From Agapanthus africanus (taxonomy: Eukaryota; Streptophyta; Magnoliopsida; Asparagales; Amaryllidaceae): a DNA stretch of 64,000 bases. Location: assembly GCA_030015575.1 (NCBI GenBank), contig JASDDO010000006.1, forward strand, positions 382,314,137 through 382,378,136, given 5' to 3'. The notes beneath the pieces are model-generated. The model was not told where the DNA came from. It made no database searches and saw only the letters and a program-made list of their open reading frames with translations. This document shows, in pieces, positions 25,401 through 35,124 of the stretch; position 1 is the first letter of the stretch; each line of letters begins with the position of its first letter. The translations under genes and the position numbers were made by a program.

Positions 25401-26396
25401 CTCTGTGTTCGCTATATATTTTTCAGAGCTTCGGGGTAATAGCAGATCTCAATATCCCATCACAAATTTCACAAAATACGATATCGACCAATTCAAAGTT
25501 CAAGTCTAGGGGTTCTAACTCAGTTTTAGTCCAGATTTCTATTACTACAGGGGTTGTAATCACAACTAAACCTCAAATACACCTTTAAACTTCATAATAT
25601 CCCCTAACCCTCAACTTGGAAAATTCCAAGATTATAAAACTTAACTAATACGAAATCTAAACTAACTAGGATACACTAACATAACAACTTAACTAATAGG
25701 AAAGGAAATATACCTCATTTAGCAAGTGAAGAAAATTCTTGAGCCCAAAGTCTTCAAAATCCAAACTTGAATGGTCCATAGGGTTTAGGATGAGGTTGTG
25801 TATCTTTTTATTGAAGGTGGAATGGGATTTTATATGTGAATTGGAGATGATACATGGATGCAGAGGAGGATGAAGGATATGAAGGAAACAATGGAGAATG
25901 AAGGAAATGAAATGATGAAGGAAGAAGAATAATTGAATGGTCAAGGGTCACTCTCTCTCAAAAAATCTCTTTTGTCTCCTCTCTCTCTCTCTCATCAACC
26001 ATGGCATCTCTTTTGTTTTTCTCTCATGACTTTGTTTTCCTTTCTCACTCATAAAAACTAACAAAAAGAATACAACATGCAACCAAAATGTCACATGACA
26101 TGGTGCACTAGCCATGGGAAAATATAAAAATACGGATTTGGCCAAATCGCGATTAATAGTGCACTAATCAAGTTTAATTTAAATCTGCATATGATTAATT
26201 ATAAAAATGCCAAAATCCGGTAAATATTATTATAATAAATAAATCATTTTAATCTCCACTTATATCCCAAATATTGGTATATACTTATACCATTTTACGA
26301 AAAACCCCTATTCGCAAATCGAATAGTTTTCGCGAAATATATTATTTTAATATTAAATTTCCAAAAAGTAATATTTTATATTTCTGAAATGTTACA
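22485..26396 (-). mobile_element. T2: long LTR of a Tekay/Del-like Gypsy element
   Basis: Minus strand starts TGTAACATTTCAG and ends ACGGGTCGTGACA, 3.9 kb, related to T1. On the minus strand it is preceded by AAGTGGGGAAGAT, a good polypurine tract, so it is a 3' LTR. It contains a CA microsatellite (about 24541-24560), CT-rich runs near 25970 and the conserved hairpin at 23999-24065. No supported coding region. Confidence 0.8.
23999..24065. repeat. Conserved inverted repeat in T2 LTR
   Basis: ATTACCGATGATG at 23999-24011 pairs with CATCAACGGTAAT at 24053-24065 with one A-A mismatch. Same layout as 9910-9975 in T1. Confidence 0.55.
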
Positions 26397-26634
26397 ATCT
26401 TCCCCACTTAAATAAATTCGGTCCTCGAATTTAAATATAAACCCCCAAATACTAAAACATTTTCATAATTAGTCCAATAAAACGGGGCTCCAAAATCATG
26501 AAATACATAGAAATACCACAGCGCATCATGTGCACATGAAAACGAGTGCGAAACTCAAAATCGAACTCTATTAAGCGTCACGCAATCATCGGAGTTATAA
26601 AGGAGATACAAATCTCGAAATCTAATACCATACT
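26397..26634 (-). other. T2 internal remnant with polypurine tract
   Basis: 238 bp of interior next to the T2 LTR. The minus strand shows TTCGAGGACCGAATTTATTTAAG, then TGGGGAAGAT (polypurine tract, about 26397-26410), a common ending of Tekay/Del elements. No ORF. Cut off by the K1 LTR; the last five bases (ATACT) are the expected K1 target duplication. Confidence 0.65.
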
Positions 26635-26905
26635 TGTTAGTTGTATGTATGCCCTAGAGGCCAGTATTGTACAGATGATGTATATTATATTGGATGCTTG
26701 GACATATATAGAGAGGACTTTCTTGCTCGATATGATAGTATGCTATCTGGTTGCTCTTTATCTTAACATGTATACTTGTCTCTTGATACTGTCTTATAGT
26801 TACATGTTGGTAAAGCCCTTAGGATGTGTACTTGACTATCTGGACTATGATGCAGATCATACTAGTGGGGACAGAGTAGTCCATAAGTACATCCTTTAAT
26901 GTTCC
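26635..26905 (+). repeat. K1 5' LTR, first part
   Basis: Starts TGTTAGTTGTATGTATGCCC and is identical to 58146-58416 apart from four substitutions. It is interrupted after GTTCC by G1. The 117-codon ORF here is LTR sequence, not a gene. Confidence 0.9.
26901..26905. other. Left target site duplication of G1
   Basis: GTTCC, followed by the G1 start TG. The right copy, GTTTC, is at 50138-50142. The uninterrupted site in the K1 3' LTR reads AATGTTCCTAGTCG. Confidence 0.8.
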
Positions 26906-27114
26906 TGTTTCCCCCAATCAGAGCAAAGCTCTGTTTGAATTTCAAAATTCAAAATTCGAAGCAACGCTTCAGATTCTTTGCGCTGCGCGCAAGACGCCAC
27001 GTGTCAAGAGCTGATACATCAGTGCAGCGCCCAAGGCAGCGCGCCCAATCAGAGCAAAGCGCTATTTAAAACAAAATTAAAGGAAGCAACGCTTCAGTTG
27101 CGCAAGCGCTGCGC

Positions 27115-27318
27115 GACACGTGTCAGCACAGATGCGCTGCGCCGTGCGCTGCGCGACACGTGTCAGAGCAGATGCGCTGCGCCGTGCGCTGCGCGACACG
27201 TGTCAGCGCAGATGCGCAAGCGCAGCGCCGTGCGCTGTGCGACACGTGTCAGCGCAGATGCGCTGCGCGACACGTGTCAGAGCAGTTGCGCTGCGCTGTG
27301 CGCTGCGAGACACGTGTC
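27115..27318. repeat. Array of six GACACGTGTC palindromes in U3
   Basis: Perfect 10 bp palindromes at 27115, 27155, 27195, 27241, 27269 and 27309, mostly 40 bp apart in GCGCTGCGC-rich units. The core CACGTG is the G-box and ACGTGTC an ABRE-like sequence bound by plant bZIP/bHLH factors. Position about 200 bp upstream of the TATA box suggests an enhancer (inference). Confidence 0.7.
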
Positions 27319-27502
27319 ACGCGCTGGGGCATTTGCGCCAAACAGAATTAAAATTTTAAAGAAATCTTTCTGTTCTTGTTAAAATAAGAAGATTTTCTTC
27401 TGTAAAACAGGAGCGCTTGGATCAAAGATCCAACGGTGGGGAAAATTCCCCAAATCACTCAGAGAAGGATCTCTTTAACAAATTTAACAAATTTATGGGC
27501 AC

Positions 27503-27509
27503 TATATAA
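27503..27509 (+). promoter_or_regulatory. TATA box of the G1 5' LTR
   Basis: TATATAA in GGGCACTATATAAAGGCCCC, conserved in all LTR copies of this family in the window. Genomic RNA should start some 30 bp downstream. Confidence 0.7.
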
Positions 27510-29373
27510 AGGCCCCTAGACCCCAAATCAAAGGCATGAATTTTTGTGAGAAATCAAGAACTTCAAACAGAGAGAACTCTGAAGAAATTTCAAGAAGAAA
27601 AAAGGTAAAAACCTTTAAGATAGAAGAATTTCTTCTAATAGATCATTGATCTAAGAACAAGATCAATGATCTTCAATAAAAAAAAAGAAACAAAATAAAA
27701 ATAGTGCTTCGCACTTATGAACCATTGGTTCTTTGAGATCAAGAAAAAACAAGAAATACTTGTTTTCTTTGATCTAAATTAGATCAAGAAAATAAACAGT
27801 GCTTTGCACTTTTTTTTTGTGAACCATTGGTTCTGGAATCTAAAAGATTCTCAAGTTAATAGTGCCTTGCACTTGCAAAACTGCACTGTTGCGCTCTTGG
27901 GTTGGCGCAAGCCACCAGAGAGCGCCACGTGTCAGCATCTGAACCACTTGCGCTATGCGCTCTAAGATAGAGCTTTGCTCTCTGAAATTGGCGCACCTCA
28001 CCAGAGCGCGCCACGTGTCAGCAGCGCAAGCGTAGCGCACTAGCGCATCGCACTGCGCTTGCGTGACACGTGTCATCACCACAAGCACTTGCGCTCAGTG
28101 ATTAGCGCAAAGCGCCTGACTAATGCAATGCATTTCTTTTACTAAAGGACCAAGCCCAAATCAAAAAGACCCAGTAGGCCAAAATAAATTGCAAAGTAAT
28201 AAATGGGCAGAGCCCAAGTAAAATTGATGCTCTGCATCATTTATAAATGGGCAGAGCCCAAACAAAATTGATGCTCTGCATCCTTCATGGGCAGAGCCTA
28301 AACGAAAATAACAAGTAATGCAATGCATTACTTAAACCAGGGCAAAGCCTTAGCACAGGTCTAACATGCCAAAAACAAATAAAAACGTTGAATATTTTTC
28401 AACTGGACTTAGCCCAATCATGGCCGTAAGTCCTCAAATTAAATTGACTGAGCACAGCTGCTCTCTTAAAAATCAATTTACATCCGGTTCGAGGGTACAT
28501 CTCCGAACTCCTCTGACTCCTATCGTTGTAATCCTTCAACGACGTCAGAGAGGTGACGGGTCCCGACAACCACTCATCAATACGGACTGTGGGGTCCTTA
28601 AACTCAAGGACTTAAGCGTCCTTAAACCAAGATACGGATTGTGGGATCCTTAAACCCACGGACTTAAGCGTCCTTAAACTAAAATACGGATTGTGGGATC
28701 CTTAAACCCGCGGACTTATGCGTCCTTAAACTGAATATGGACCACCATGTCCCTAAACAGGAATATGGACCGCAACGTCCTTAAACTACTTATTGACCGC
28801 AACGTCATTAAACTAAACAATAGAGTTCCCAAATGCTCTTTTTTCGGATCTAAACGATCCCGTTAAGTCGATCCTAGTCTCAAATCAGACTAACGTATCC
28901 TTAACAAACGTTTAAGTCGATCTTAGCCTAAAAACGGCTAACGTATCCTTAAAATAAAACACCAAACCCAAATCTAAGTAAATACGGATTTGGACTAATC
29001 CACATCCTACGGGCGACGGCATCACTTAGTCTCCGTATACAATCCACGGGCAATCACAAACAAAACAAACACACACGACACGAAGTGAAATTCTGGAGAA
29101 GGAGAAAGTTGTTACCGCGACGCGGTAGCGTAATTAACTGCAGGGCTTGCGCCTGCAGGGAAAAGCGTCCCCACAATCAAAAACCCCTCAAGCGAGGGGG
29201 AATTTGACGAAGTCTGCTACATCGGCCGCATCTGTCTAAATCTCCGATACACGGTGCCATAAATCAACTTGGCATCTTCGGAGAGGTGGACGGATAAAAC
29301 CATATAGCATCTGTCCCGAATCTCGGGCAAGACGTCCTCACGTCTCGGCGACCGTTCATAGGGGAACAGATTC

Positions 29374-29392
29374 TGGCACGCCCGGTGGGACC
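29374..29392 (+). other. G1 primer-binding site
   Basis: TGGCACGCCCGGTGGGACC, five bases after the LTR end GGGGAACA. TGG start and position fit a tRNA primer site, and similar sites are found in Tat-lineage elements. I did not identify the tRNA. The leader to the gag start (29393-29518) ends with a pyrimidine-rich stretch and TGCAG, which resembles a splice acceptor. Confidence 0.75.
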
Positions 29393-29518
29393 TTTTCCTC
29401 TTTCCACTCCACACTTCGTGCGTCGTCTTCGCGAACAAATCGCGGTTTGTTAATGGTTGCCTCCGGATTTTAAGTTACTAAGATTTTGTCTTTTGCCTGG
29501 TGCAGAAATCAAGCATCG

Positions 29519-32254
29519 ATGGCCTTTACCTATTCGAAGTGCTCCAACTGCAGCTGCAGCTCGTGTCCGGCCTCAACTGGGGGCATAACCTACGGGCCCC
29601 AAGCGGCCTCTTTGCTCACCATGCCCATGGAGCAGATTACTCAAGCCACCACGGGGTTGTTTTTCGGAACTATGCTTCCGCCAACAAGCTTCAGCACCCC
29701 CGTGCCCGTACAAGAAGCTCCTAAGAAGTCGGTCTTCGATCGACTTTCAGTTACTGCGGCTCAACGGGTCGCCCAACACCAGTGCTTCGGTCTTCTCCAG
29801 ATTAGGCCAAAACTCTCACGGACCCGCAATGAAGCTTGCAGTCCCAGAAAAGGTTACCTCAAAAGGAGTAGCCAAATCTGCTCCTGAAGTCGTTAAGGCG
29901 GCTTCTCCTGCTAAGAGATTGGTCTTTACAAGACTGACCGTCCCAACTCCCACTCTTGCTCCTGCTGCTCAAAAGACATCAGTCTTCAATAGGCTGACGC
30001 CGGCAACAGCCCCATACCTGAACAGGGGGTAAAAAGAGGTTGTTTCTGTCTCTGAACCAATACCGACGACTCGTCGTGCCCGACGACGCCACTGGTGCCG
30101 AATAAGGAAGACTGGGGGCAACTCCCCTTCCGGGATAACTCCACCAGCTCCAACGGTGGAACTTAATGCTGCTGTTCCAACTGGGAACAGCTTTGAGCTA
30201 CTGAATAGGGTACACAGGAACTCGCCAACTGCGGTGCTCAAGAGATCTCCTACACCGGTAGAGACCGCTGTGGAAGCAGAAAAGCCGGAGCAGCCTCCTC
30301 AATCGCTATCCTCCAGGATTTACAAGACATGGCGGCGAGTCCGGGAATCCATGATCGATCCTAATTTCTCTCGCCAACACAAGAAGTCGAAAGGTCGACA
30401 AGAAGAAAATCCCCCGGTCAAACAACGAAAGGCGACGACCGCTTGGGTGCCCAAAGCAACGGCCCCCTCAACTTCTACTTCCCATAAAAGAAGAAGGCCA
30501 GAAAAAGTCCCTACACCTACGGCGAATATCAAAGGTGGTGAACTCAAACGCCCTAAGTCTGGGGACATGGTAGTTCATACCGTCTATATGGCATCCGGTA
30601 AAGAGGATAGCCGCATATCAACGGGTCATAGACCGCTCACGCGATCAGTGACCAAGGCGCAAGAGCAGCAGCAGAAGCTCCAAGAGATGATGAATGCAAT
30701 GGCCGCACTTACTGGGCCAAAAGAAAACCCTGAAACGTCTTCGGATGAACGCCAGGAGCAAGAAACTGATGCCGAGTTCCTTCGTCGAATATTGGAGAAG
30801 AAGGATAAAGAGGCTGCTGAACAAGCAGCCAACATAAAGCGTATGGGCCTCCTGTTCCAAGACATGGTGGGGATGATGATCCAACAAGATCCTCCGGCTG
30901 AAGATCCCCCGATCGTCCTTGAAGACGATAGGGGAGAGACGTCAAATCCTCCGCCAGCTCTGTCAACAGCTAAGGAGGAGACAATCTCCAAAGCTGACTT
31001 AGACGAGTACATACCCAACAAATACGGGTTCATCATGCGACTGAAGCAGCCGGCCAGGTCGTAAAAACAGGACGGCCGTATCCGAGTTGGTACGACCAGA
31101 TCAAGTACCCGCCGGGCTACACAATTCCCAAGTTCTATGTCTACAAGGGGACGGGCAATCCTCACCAGCATGTTGCCCAGTTCAGGGCACTCTGCGGCAA
31201 CACCGGCGGTGATGACAAGCTGTTGCTTCACCAGTTTGTTGGAAGCTTATCAGATACGGCGTTCGAGTGGTACTCTGAGCTCCCGAATGACTCTATCAAG
31301 ACATTCGCGGAGATGGAGCTGCTATTTACCCAGCGTTTTGCAAGCGCCAGTGAACGCACCCCGATGACGGCACTGATTAACGCCAGGGTAAAACCAGGCG
31401 AGACATGGGTTCAATATGCTATACGGTGGAGGAACTTATGGTCAAAGTGCGAGCAGCGCATTGAAGAAGCTCCCGTAGTGGGTATGTTTGTGGGAACCCT
31501 TGATCCGCAAGCAACCATCTCGCAATTTATGATGTTTTTCAAGCAGACTACCTTCCAGGCCTTGATTGACAAGCTAGCGCAAATGGATCAGATGGGCCAT
31601 AAACCCCCTCTTCCAAAGCCGGACTCCCGAAATGACAAGGGGAAGGGAAAAGCGATCGTTGTTGCTAATGCTCAACAACAACCGAGCAACTCGAAGCCGG
31701 TTGTTCGTCAAAATAATATGCGCTCGTACGTAGCCCTTGAGGAGAGGCTAGGACGTCCTTACTCATTTCCCCGAGATAAAACGAGAAGGTTATTCGAGCT
31801 GGCGTTACGCAACCGACTCATAAATCAGCCGGATCCAAAACGTCCGTCACAGCCAAATGATGTCAATGAGCCCAACTACTGTCCTTATCATCGAGTACTA
31901 GGTCATCCGATCGAAGATTGCTACGTCTTCAAAAATTGGCTTGAGGACCAGTACCAACAGGGCAAGTTCGCGTTATCTGACAAATGGAAGGTGAATCCCC
32001 CGCAGCCCCACACCTCTAAGAGGATGAATACGCCGGGGGCAACATGCTCTGTCGTTGAAGAAGCTCCTTGGAAGATTGTATTATCATCCAAGACAAAGAG
32101 GATGCTAAACGATCTTCATACATGCCCAGCGATTAGGTGGAAGAACCCGTTGGAACCTCAAATCATTGAAGGAATGTTGAAGCCGCGTCCAACTCAAATG
32201 ATCAATGGAGGTGGCCCAAGCATTCACAACCAGCCGTCGAAATCTTCAAAGAAG
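29519..32254 (+). pseudogene. gag: G1 gag (disrupted)
   Basis: Starts MAFTYSKCSNCSCSSC. The N-terminal part has four SVF-RL-type motifs (SVFDRLS, SVFSRLG, VFTRLT, SVFNRLT), a known feature of Tat-lineage Gag. 30156-31060 encodes a basic then coiled-coil region (about codons with QEQQQKLQEMMNAM and AEFLRRILEKKDKEA). 31095-31590 encodes the Retrotrans_gag capsid domain (YPPGYTIPKF, FVGSLSDTAFEWYSELP, AEMELLFTQRFAS). It is followed by the first CHHC module at 31880-31921. Disruptions: a frameshift near 29790, a TAA at 30030-30032, a frameshift near 31060 and another near 32255 in an A/G-rich run, after which the pol frame continues. The last shift might be a gag-pol switch, but the others argue for decay. 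The function would be assembly of virus-like particles in the cytoplasm. Confidence 0.85.
31880..31921 (+). other. CHHC module 1 in Gag
   Basis: Codes CPYHRVLGHPIEDC (CX2HX4HX4C), preceded by a PYSFPRDKTRRLFELAL block and followed by FKNWLEDQYQ and GKFALSD. Confidence 0.8.
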
Positions 32255-32808
32255 AAGAAAAAGAAATCAAAGAATCCCGTGAAGCCTGGCGACAAGCACA
32301 CGGACTTGCAAAAAAAATTGACGCGCTGGAGGAATACAACCAGAAGGCACGGACTCCCATTACATTCCACGAGTTTCTCAATCACGTCTTTCAAGAGGAA
32401 GATGAGGGAGAAAGTTCATCTGATGAATCTGAAGAATACGTGGCAAGCTGTCATGTGATTTCCCATTCGTTCATGGACGATGAGGAGACTCCTTGTACTG
32501 AAACACTGGGGGCAGATCCTGAACCAAAAATCCTGGGGCCATCGGATGAAGTAATTGACGCATTCCTCAATGAAGCTCTCTTAAAAAGTAAAGCTGATCG
32601 GGAACGCGAGACGGTCATATTTGAAAGGGCCAAGCGCCAGCGACTTGATGAAAGAGCTGAGACGCTCCCGCTGGAGCAAAATACATCCACTACCGACAAA
32701 AGCAAATTCAAGATGAGGAAGAGGTTTGCTAAGGCCATATCAATGGGCATGAAGCTACCACTCTCCGAAGGAAACACTACTGGTGAAATGGAAATGCACC
32801 CCTCCTAT

Positions 32809-32850
32809 TGCTTATATCATCAGAAGGTTTCGCACCCCACTCAAGAGTGC
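32809..32850 (+). other. CHHC module 2
   Basis: Codes CLYHQKVSHPTQEC with the same CX2HX4HX4C spacing. The preceding FERAKRQRLDERA resembles YEKAKMQRLLQQA before module 3. Confidence 0.75.
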
Positions 32851-35082
32851 AATGCTTTCGACAGATGGTGGCAAGAATATGTTGCTCATCGACAACATTT
32901 TAAGCGGGAGAAACGTAAAACTCGTCGGGAGCGGAAAAATATGACCAAAGGGTTTAACAGAACTACCGGTGATTGTCGCATGGTTAACGCCGGGGGATCA
33001 CAGGTGCCTACATTCGGGAGCGATTCTGATGAGGAGCTGGAGCTTGGCCCTCTCTTTAAAGAGTCCACCTCGGGAAAAGAAGAAGAGCCAAAGGTCTGCG
33101 AAAATATCCGGCTATGTAATCGCACGCTTCCCGAAAAGAATCTCGGACCCTCAAATAAAAAAGATAAGGGAAAAGAGAAGGTCCCTGAAGATATCGTCTT
33201 AGATGACCAAGTTGTGGAGGAGCTAAGTGCCAAGGACCCGCCGAAGAGAAATAAGGTGGATTACAACGTCTTAGCGCATCTGAGGAAACTACCCTCGCAG
33301 CTTAGCATTCTTGACGCCCTTTTGTTATCAAAGGAGGTGAGAGATTCGTTAATCAAGGCACTACAGGATCCGGAGCAATTCCAAGCTTTCCTGGCCGAGG
33401 AAAAGATGAAAGATGAATTAGAGGAAGTTCACACGGCCGATGTCGCTTTTGGTGTTGAAGACCTTCTCCTTGGGACGTGCGAACACAATCGCCCCCTTTA
33501 TGTCTCAGGATACTGTCATGATATAAAAATAGGCAAAATCCTGATCGACAATGGATCCTCCGTTAACCTCCTCAATGTGCGGGTGTTAAAAGAAATCTGC
33601 TTGAGCGTCCAGCACCTTGCTCGGGACAAGATCACTATCTTCGGGTTCGACTCCCAGTCATCAAGAACTCTTGGATCTGTGATACTGACGCTATGCTTCG
33701 GGCTACTCGTCACGGACATTAAATTCCACGTCATAGATGCCAAGACATGCTACAACGCTCTGCTCAACCGACCGTGGTTACACGAGTACAACATCATCCC
33801 TTCTACACAACATCAGTATATGAAGTATTCTAAGGATGGTCTCGAGTATACCGTGGCGGGAGAACTGAACCCGTTCTCCGTGAACGAAGTCCGCAAATAT
33901 GAAAATGCCAAATACTTCTTACCGTATTTCGAGGACACGGAGAGGTGTCACAAACCGGAGAATAAAGCTAACGCCACCATCCCTGTCTTCGGCAGTGATA
34001 CTGAAAAAGAGGAGGAGATAGTTTATTCGGGTCCACCCTAACACAACAAGCCGGGACCATCTGCTCCTACGTTGATCTTTGGTAGCGACTCGGAAGATGA
34101 GGTCCATGCCGTATTCTCTGCTCGACCCTCAATACAAACGTCCGCTGACGAAGAGCAAAGTCTGCAAGTCGCCATGGTGCCGCTTAAACATCATAAAGAA
34201 CTGGATGCACTTAATATCTACAGTGTAGAAGAGCTGCGGACGTTTTATATCCCTCCCAGGCGAGAAGGCGAAAAAGCAATTCTATTCTACCGCTCTAAAG
34301 AAACCAGAGTGGAGAAAGAAATCTGGCATGGCGCGGATCCTACGCTTAATAGGCTTCAGCCCATCCGTCTCCCCAGATATTATACAGAAGGCTTGAAAAG
34401 GTTGCTGAAACGCCAAGGGATATCCTTCAAGCAGACCGTTCGAAAAGCCAAGTTCTATGACAAAGTCTGGAACGTTCCCGGGACTCAACGCAAACTGCCT
34501 AATGGGAGAATGGAAATAAAAGGGCTTGGATACATCCGGTCAAAGAAACGAGAGTTACTACACGGCTGCTACGTCGTGCATGACTTCGATGAAGAAGCGG
34601 ATGCTCAATGGGAGGACGCTAATTCTGAACCAGTAAAAGTTCCAGATGCAAAAGTGTCCAGTCCATCGTTCGAAGAACAAATGGACAAGCTTATAAGGGA
34701 AGCTGGTCAAAAAGTCCGAGACGACCATAACCGTGAAATGACCATCTACGAGAAAGCCAAAATGCAACGCCTCCTCCAACAGGCCGTGAAAGAGGAAAAT
34801 GCCGCTCCTTGTCAACCTGTTATAAAGAAGGCTCGACGCAGAGGCAGAAACAAGTCGAAACGCGAAAAAGGCGCTCAACAGCAACGAAGCGGGGCTAAGA
34901 GGCCACGCAAGCGGGAACCGAGCGGTTCCGATCTATCCCTTATGAGGAAAATGGGTCGAGCATACTCTTTTCCTCGGGACAAGACCAAAAGAATACTTGA
35001 CCTCGCTCTAAAACATCAGATGCTTACACTGCCGGAGTCTAAACACCCCGAACAAGCAGGCGAAGTCTCACACCCAGATTAT

Positions 35083-35124
35083 TGCTTTTATCACCGAGTG
35101 GTAGGGCATCCTCTGGAAGACTGC
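35083..35124 (+). other. CHHC module 3, between protease and RT
   Basis: Codes CFYHRVVGHPLEDC with AYSFPRDKTKRILDLAL before and FKNWVEDQYQ, GKFTLSD after. It is closely similar to module 1 over about 100 codons. Confidence 0.8.

Larger units (their letters stand above)
26906..29368 (+). repeat. G1 5' LTR
   Basis: 2463 bp from TGTTTCCCCC to GGGGAACA. From left to right it has a GC-rich U3 with GACACGTGTC arrays (27115-27318), a TATA box at 27503, a tract of small hairpins (27590-27870), more G-box blocks (27880-28100), GATGCTCTGCATC-type repeats, and a GGAC/GTCCTTAAACT field (28580-28815). Very close to the 3' LTR except for repeat copy number. Internal ORFs are repeat by-products. Confidence 0.85.

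Noticed and set aside
26546-26899. 117-codon ORF repeated at 58156-58410
   Set aside because: It is the start of the Copia LTR, present at both ends of K1.
26978-27382. Arg/Ala/Cys-rich ORFs of 60-134 codons (also 47879-48149 and 12956-13360)
   Set aside because: Translations of the GC-rich G-box repeats in LTRs, open in several frames at once.
32250-32320. Programmed frameshift between gag and pol
   Set aside because: The frame change is in A/G-rich runs and the same gag has two other shifts and a stop, so simple decay explains it; not excluded.
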